NCBI GenBank assembly: GCA_035464115.1
Contig: DATHSN010000163.1
Location: 1 to 26,025 of the forward strand
Direction: 5' to 3'
From: DATHSN01 sp035464115
Lineage (GTDB): Bacteria; Actinomycetota; Acidimicrobiia; Acidimicrobiales; SKKL01
Length of the DNA stretch: 26,025 nt
Part shown: in pieces, positions 23,180 through 26,025 of the stretch
Numbering within the stretch: the first letter of the stretch is position 1
Layout of the letters: each line of letters begins with the position of its first letter
Translations under genes and position numbers: made by a program
The notes under the pieces: generated by a model
Seen by the model: only the letters and a program-made list of their open reading frames with translations
What the model was told of the DNA's origin: nothing
Database searches by the model: none

Positions 23180-24043
23180 ATGGCCTTCGAGCTCCAGCAC
23201 GTGTCCATCCATGGTCACGACGTCGGCTTCCGGCGGGGCGGCGACGGACCGGTCATCTTGTTGGTGCACGGCATCGCCGGCAGCTCGCGCACCTGGCGGG
23301 AGGTGATGCCCGCCCTGGCGGAGCGCTACACGGTGCTCGCGCCCGATCTGATCGGCCACGGCGAGTCGGCCAAGCCGGTGGGCGACTACTCGCTCGGCGC
23401 CTACGCCAGCGGCCTGCGCGACCTCATGGGCGTGCTCGACATCCCGAGCGCCACCATCGTCGGGCACTCGTTCGGGGGCGGGGTGGCGATGCAGCTCGCC
23501 TACCAGCACCCTGAGCGCTGCGACCGCCTGGTGCTGGTCGGCAGCGGTGGCCTCGGCCGCGAGGTGAGCTGGATGCTGCGGCTGCTGGCTCTGCCGGGCA
23601 CCGAGCTGCTCATGCCGATCATCTTCCCGTCGTTCCTGCGAGATCGAGGCAACGACGTCGGGCGCATCCTGCACGACCGGGGCATCCGGTCGGCCCGCAT
23701 CGACGAGATGTGGCGGTCCTACGGCTCGCTGGCCGAGTCGCCCAACCGCCGGGCGTTCCTGCGCACGCTGCGGGCGGTCATCGACCCCGGTGGCCAGGTG
23801 GTGAGCGCCATGGACCGCATCTCGCTCGCCGCCGCGGTGCCCACCATGATCGTGTGGGGCGACCACGACGACATCATCCCCGTCGAGCACGCCTACGCCG
23901 CTCACGAGGCCATCCCCGGGAGCCGACTCGAGGTGTTCGACGGCGCGGCCCACTTCCCCCACGCCGAGCATCCCGAGCGGTTCGTCGCCGTGCTGCGCGA
24001 CTTCATGGAGACCACCACCGCCGGGGTCACCACCGCGGCCTGA
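23180..24043 (+). CDS. Alpha/beta-fold hydrolase
   Basis: 287 residues from the ATG at 23180 with GAGGG upstream. Oxyanion-hole HGIAGSS (30-36), nucleophile elbow GHSFGG (S97), acid region WGDHDDIIP (about 226-234, likely D230) and histidine in AAHFPHAEHP (H258) make a complete triad. A lid region lies between (MPIIFPSFLRDRG). It resembles esterases and C-C bond hydrolases of the MhpC/epoxide-hydrolase-like superfamily; the substrate is not inferable. It follows the ADP-ribosylglycohydrolase by 71 bases on the same strand. Confidence 0.92.
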   Translation: MAFELQHVSIHGHDVGFRRGGDGPVILLVHGIAGSSRTWREVMPALAERYTVLAPDLIGHGESAKPVGDYSLGAYASGLRDLMGVLDIPSATIVGHSFGGGVAMQLAYQHPERCDRLVLVGSGGLGREVSWMLRLLALPGTELLMPIIFPSFLRDRGNDVGRILHDRGIRSARIDEMWRSYGSLAESPNRRAFLRTLRAVIDPGGQVVSAMDRISLAAAVPTMIVWGDHDDIIPVEHAYAAHEAIPGSRLEVFDGAAHFPHAEHPERFVAVLRDFMETTTAGVTTAA

Positions 24044-24051
24044 CGTCGGGC

Positions 24052-24065
24052 GCGGCTGCGGCCGC
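24052..24065 (+). terminator. Possible hairpin after the hydrolase gene
   Basis: GCGGC-TGCG-GCCGC forms a 5-bp stem with a tetraloop just after the stop codon. No T-tract follows, so termination is uncertain, as is common in GC-rich actinobacteria. Confidence 0.2.
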
Positions 24066-24100
24066 CCACCCTGCCGGTCCACCAGGCCTGGCGAGGCTCA

Positions 24101-24119
24101 TTAGGTGGCCCTAACCTCA
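24101..24119 (+). promoter_or_regulatory. DtxR/IdeR-type iron box overlapping the promoter
   Basis: TTAGGTGGCCCTAACCTCA matches the 19-bp IdeR/DtxR consensus (TTAGGTTAGSCTAACCTWA) at about 15 positions, with intact TTAGGT and CTAACCT arms. A -10-like TAACCT (24112-24117) lies inside it and is exactly six bases before the GTG at 24124. Iron-loaded repressor bound here would block transcription of the permease operon. Confidence 0.75.
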
Positions 24120-24123
24120 CCGG

Positions 24124-25209
24124 GTGGCCCTCTCCACGCCGACGCGCACCACCACCACGGTCGACGCCGTCGACGACCCTGTCGCCCGTCGCGAAGCGCG
24201 CCGGACCGGCTCCCGGTCGACACGGGCGCTCGGGCTCGCCGGGGCGACGGTGCTGCTCACCGGGGTGGCGTTCGCCAGCCTCGCCTTCGGGGCCAAGGCG
24301 ATCCCGCTCGCCACGGTGTGGGATGCCCTGTGGGCGTTCGATCCCACGGTCACCGACCACCTGGTGGTGCGCGAGCTGCGGATGCCGCGCACCGCGGTGG
24401 GGCTCATGGTCGGGGTGGCCCTCGGGCTCGCCGGGGCGCTGATGCAGGGGGTGTCGCGCAACCCGCTCGCCGACCCCGGCATCCTCGGCGTCAACGCGGG
24501 GGCCGCCCTCGCGGTGGTGATCGGCATCTACGTGTTCGGCGTCGGCAGCCTGCTCGGCTACGTCTGGTTCGCCTTCGCCGGCGCCGCGGTGGCCAGCGCC
24601 ATCGTCTACGGCATCGGCTCGCTCGGGCGCGAGGGGGCCACGCCGGTGAAGCTGGCTCTCGCCGGTGCTGCGGTCACCGCGCTGCTCGGCTCGCTCACCA
24701 CGGCGATCCTGCTCATCGACGTGGCCACCCTCGACCAGTTCCGGTTCTGGGCCGTCGGGTCGCTCGCCGGTCGCACCGACGAGGTGGCCTGGCAGGTCGC
24801 GCCCTTCGTGGCCGTGGGCGTCGTCATGGCCCTCGTGTCGGGTCGGTTGCTCAACGCCCTCGCGCTCGGCGACGACGTCGCCCGGTCCCTCGGCCAACGG
24901 GTGGCGCGCGCCCGGCTCTTCACCGCCGCGGCCACGGTGGTGCTCGCCGGGGCCGCCACCGCCGCCGCCGGCCCCATCGGGTTCGTGGGCCTCACCGTGC
25001 CCCACGTGGCCCGCGCCCTCACCGGGCCCGACTACCGCTGGGTGCTCCCCTACTCCATGGTCCTCGCCCCGGCGCTGCTGCTCGGCGCCGACGTCATCGG
25101 ACGGGTGGTGGTCCGGCCGGGTGAGCTGCAGGTCGGCATCGTCACCGCGCTGGTCGGGGCGCCGTTCTTCATCGCGCTCGTGCGGCGCCGCAAGCTGGCC
25201 GAGCTGTGA
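24124..25209 (+). CDS. FecCD-type iron-siderophore ABC transporter permease
   Basis: 361 residues from the GTG at 24124, apparently leaderless. After a hydrophilic N-terminus of about 35 residues, it has the BtuC/FecC/FhuB pattern: LRMPRTAVGLMVGVALGLAGALMQGVSRNPLADPGILGVNAGAA-type segment, then FRFWAVGSLAG, and AAGPIGFVGLTVPHVARALTGPDYRWVLP, the site that contacts the ATPase. It should move ferric-siderophore (less likely haem or cobalamin) across the membrane with the partner permease, whose GTG overlaps its stop (GTGA). The iron box supports the iron assignment. Binding protein and ATPase are not in the window. Confidence 0.95.
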   Translation: MALSTPTRTTTTVDAVDDPVARREARRTGSRSTRALGLAGATVLLTGVAFASLAFGAKAIPLATVWDALWAFDPTVTDHLVVRELRMPRTAVGLMVGVALGLAGALMQGVSRNPLADPGILGVNAGAALAVVIGIYVFGVGSLLGYVWFAFAGAAVASAIVYGIGSLGREGATPVKLALAGAAVTALLGSLTTAILLIDVATLDQFRFWAVGSLAGRTDEVAWQVAPFVAVGVVMALVSGRLLNALALGDDVARSLGQRVARARLFTAAATVVLAGAATAAAGPIGFVGLTVPHVARALTGPDYRWVLPYSMVLAPALLLGADVIGRVVVRPGELQVGIVTALVGAPFFIALVRRRKLAEL

Positions 25210-26025
25210 CCACCGTGGTCGCGCCCACCGGCGAGCCGACCGCCGGCTCGACCCACTCGAGCGGGTGGATCCGCGCCGCCCGGCGCGCCGAGTCGGTGCG
25301 GGCCCGCCGCGTGTCGGTGGTGCTCGCCGTGGTGGGGGTGGTGGCGTTCTGCGTGAGCCTCAGCGTCGGCGACTTCCCGATCCCGCTCGCCGACGTCGTC
25401 CCTGCGCTCGTCGGGCTCGGCACCGACGACGCCGAGTTCATCGTCGGCACCCTCCGGCTCCCCCGGGCGCTGGCCGCGGTGCTGGTCGGTGCCGCGTTCG
25501 GGGTCTCCGGGGCCATCTTCCAGGCCCTGGCCCGCAACCCGCTCGCCAGCCCCGACATCATCGGCATCACCGCCGGGGCCAGCACCGCGGCCGTGGCCCT
25601 CATCGTGCTCGCCAGCGCGCCCGCCGTCGTCGTCTCGCTGGGCTCGTTCGCCGGCGCCCTCGCCACCGCCACCGCCATCTACCTGCTCGCCTGGCGCCAG
25701 GGCGTGTCCGCCTACCGGCTCGTGCTGGTCGGTGCCGCGTTCGGGGTCTCCGGGGCCATCTTCCAGGCCCTGGCCCGCAACCCGCTCGCCAGCCCCGACC
25801 TCATCGGCATCACCGCCGGGGCCAGCACCGCGGCCGTCGCCCTCATCGTCCTCGCCAGCGCACCCGCGGTCGTCGTGTCGCTGGGCTCGTTCGCCGGCGC
25901 CCTCGCCACCGCGACGGCCATCTACCTGCTCGCCTGGCGCCAGGGCGTGTCCGCCTACCGGCTCGTGCTGGTCGGCATCGGCCTCGGGGCGATGCTCGCG
26001 AGCATCACCTCCTACCTGTTGACCC
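25206..26025 (+). CDS. FecCD-type permease, partial, with internal 81-residue duplication
   Basis: Runs off the right edge without a stop after 273 codons. The GTG at 25206 overlaps the preceding stop by four bases. The N-terminus is hydrophilic; helix 1 is VSVVLAVVGVVAFCVSLSVG, then LRLPRALAAVLVGAAFGVSG and ARNPLASPDIIGITAGAS follow the family pattern. The segment from VLVGAAFG to AYRL (81 residues) then occurs a second time in frame, with one amino-acid change (I to L), before the normal continuation LVGIGLGAMLASITSYLLT. By comparison with BtuC each unit spans about three helices, so the duplication would flip the topology of what follows unless some helices fail to insert. It may be a working variant, a pseudogene or an assembly error. 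Confidence 0.9.
   Translation, partial: MTTVVAPTGEPTAGSTHSSGWIRAARRAESVRARRVSVVLAVVGVVAFCVSLSVGDFPIPLADVVPALVGLGTDDAEFIVGTLRLPRALAAVLVGAAFGVSGAIFQALARNPLASPDIIGITAGASTAAVALIVLASAPAVVVSLGSFAGALATATAIYLLAWRQGVSAYRLVLVGAAFGVSGAIFQALARNPLASPDLIGITAGASTAAVALIVLASAPAVVVSLGSFAGALATATAIYLLAWRQGVSAYRLVLVGIGLGAMLASITSYLLT
25479..25964 (+). repeat. 243-bp in-frame tandem duplication (two copies)
   Basis: Copy 1 is 25479-25721 and copy 2 is 25722-25964. The copies differ at eight of 243 positions, seven of them synonymous and one changing Ile to Leu. A third start of the unit (GTGCTGGTCGG) follows at 25965 and then diverges into normal permease sequence. That 11-base match at each junction suggests recombination between short direct repeats encoding VLVG. 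Confidence 0.97.

Overview
This is a GC-rich chromosomal stretch, dense with genes that often overlap by 1 or 4 bases and frequently start with GTG or TTG. The heliorhodopsin, a tandem dynamin pair, paired universal stress proteins, a DtxR/IdeR-like iron box, a DosR-like box and apparently leaderless starts all point to an Actinomycetota bacterium. Class Acidimicrobiia is my best guess, as an inference rather than a demonstration. I see no rRNA, tRNA, CRISPR array, insertion sequence or phage gene. No gap between genes exceeds 300 bases; the largest is 7786-8075, or less if the 43-codon ORF there is real.

Layout. (1) 1-7974, minus strand: an Mrp/Mbh-type cation/proton antiporter operon. In transcription order it has an antiporter subunit (D3), a small two-helix protein, a second antiporter subunit (D2), then MrpE, MrpF, MrpG, a stand-alone MrpA C-terminal module, MrpB, MrpC and a third antiporter subunit (D1). 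The block from MrpE to D1 follows the order of archaeal MbhA-H. A membrane-anchored protein cut by the window edge follows. A possible leaderless 43-codon ORF precedes the operon. (2) 8076-9221: a methyltransferase and a DoxX-family membrane protein, convergent. (3) 9269-14710: two dynamin-like GTPases on the minus strand, divergent from an Hsp70-type ATPase fused through a proline-rich linker to a membrane helix and an exported cysteine-containing domain. (4) 14741-15529, minus: a heliorhodopsin. (5) 15601-18628, plus: a second methyltransferase, undecaprenyl-diphosphate phosphatase and a flavin disulfide-reductase-like enzyme. (6) 18665-22082, plus: a DosR-like palindrome, then two tandem-domain universal stress proteins and a bis-haem ferric-reductase/NOX-like flavoprotein, probably one redox or hypoxia operon. 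(7) 22176-24043, plus: an ADP-ribosylglycohydrolase and an alpha/beta hydrolase. (8) 24101 to the right edge: a DtxR/IdeR-like box followed by two FecCD-type siderophore permease genes. The second carries an internal 243-bp in-frame tandem duplication and runs off the window.

The genes most worth following up are the Hsp70-membrane-fusion/dynamin-pair locus, the duplicated permease segment, the DosR-like stress operon, and two very short ORFs whose stop codons overlap the starts of doxX and uppP. In five places an A/T-containing -10-like hexamer sits exactly six bases before a GTG or ATG lacking a Shine-Dalgarno sequence, which suggests leaderless transcription. All functions are read from sequence motifs and family memory; no database search was run.
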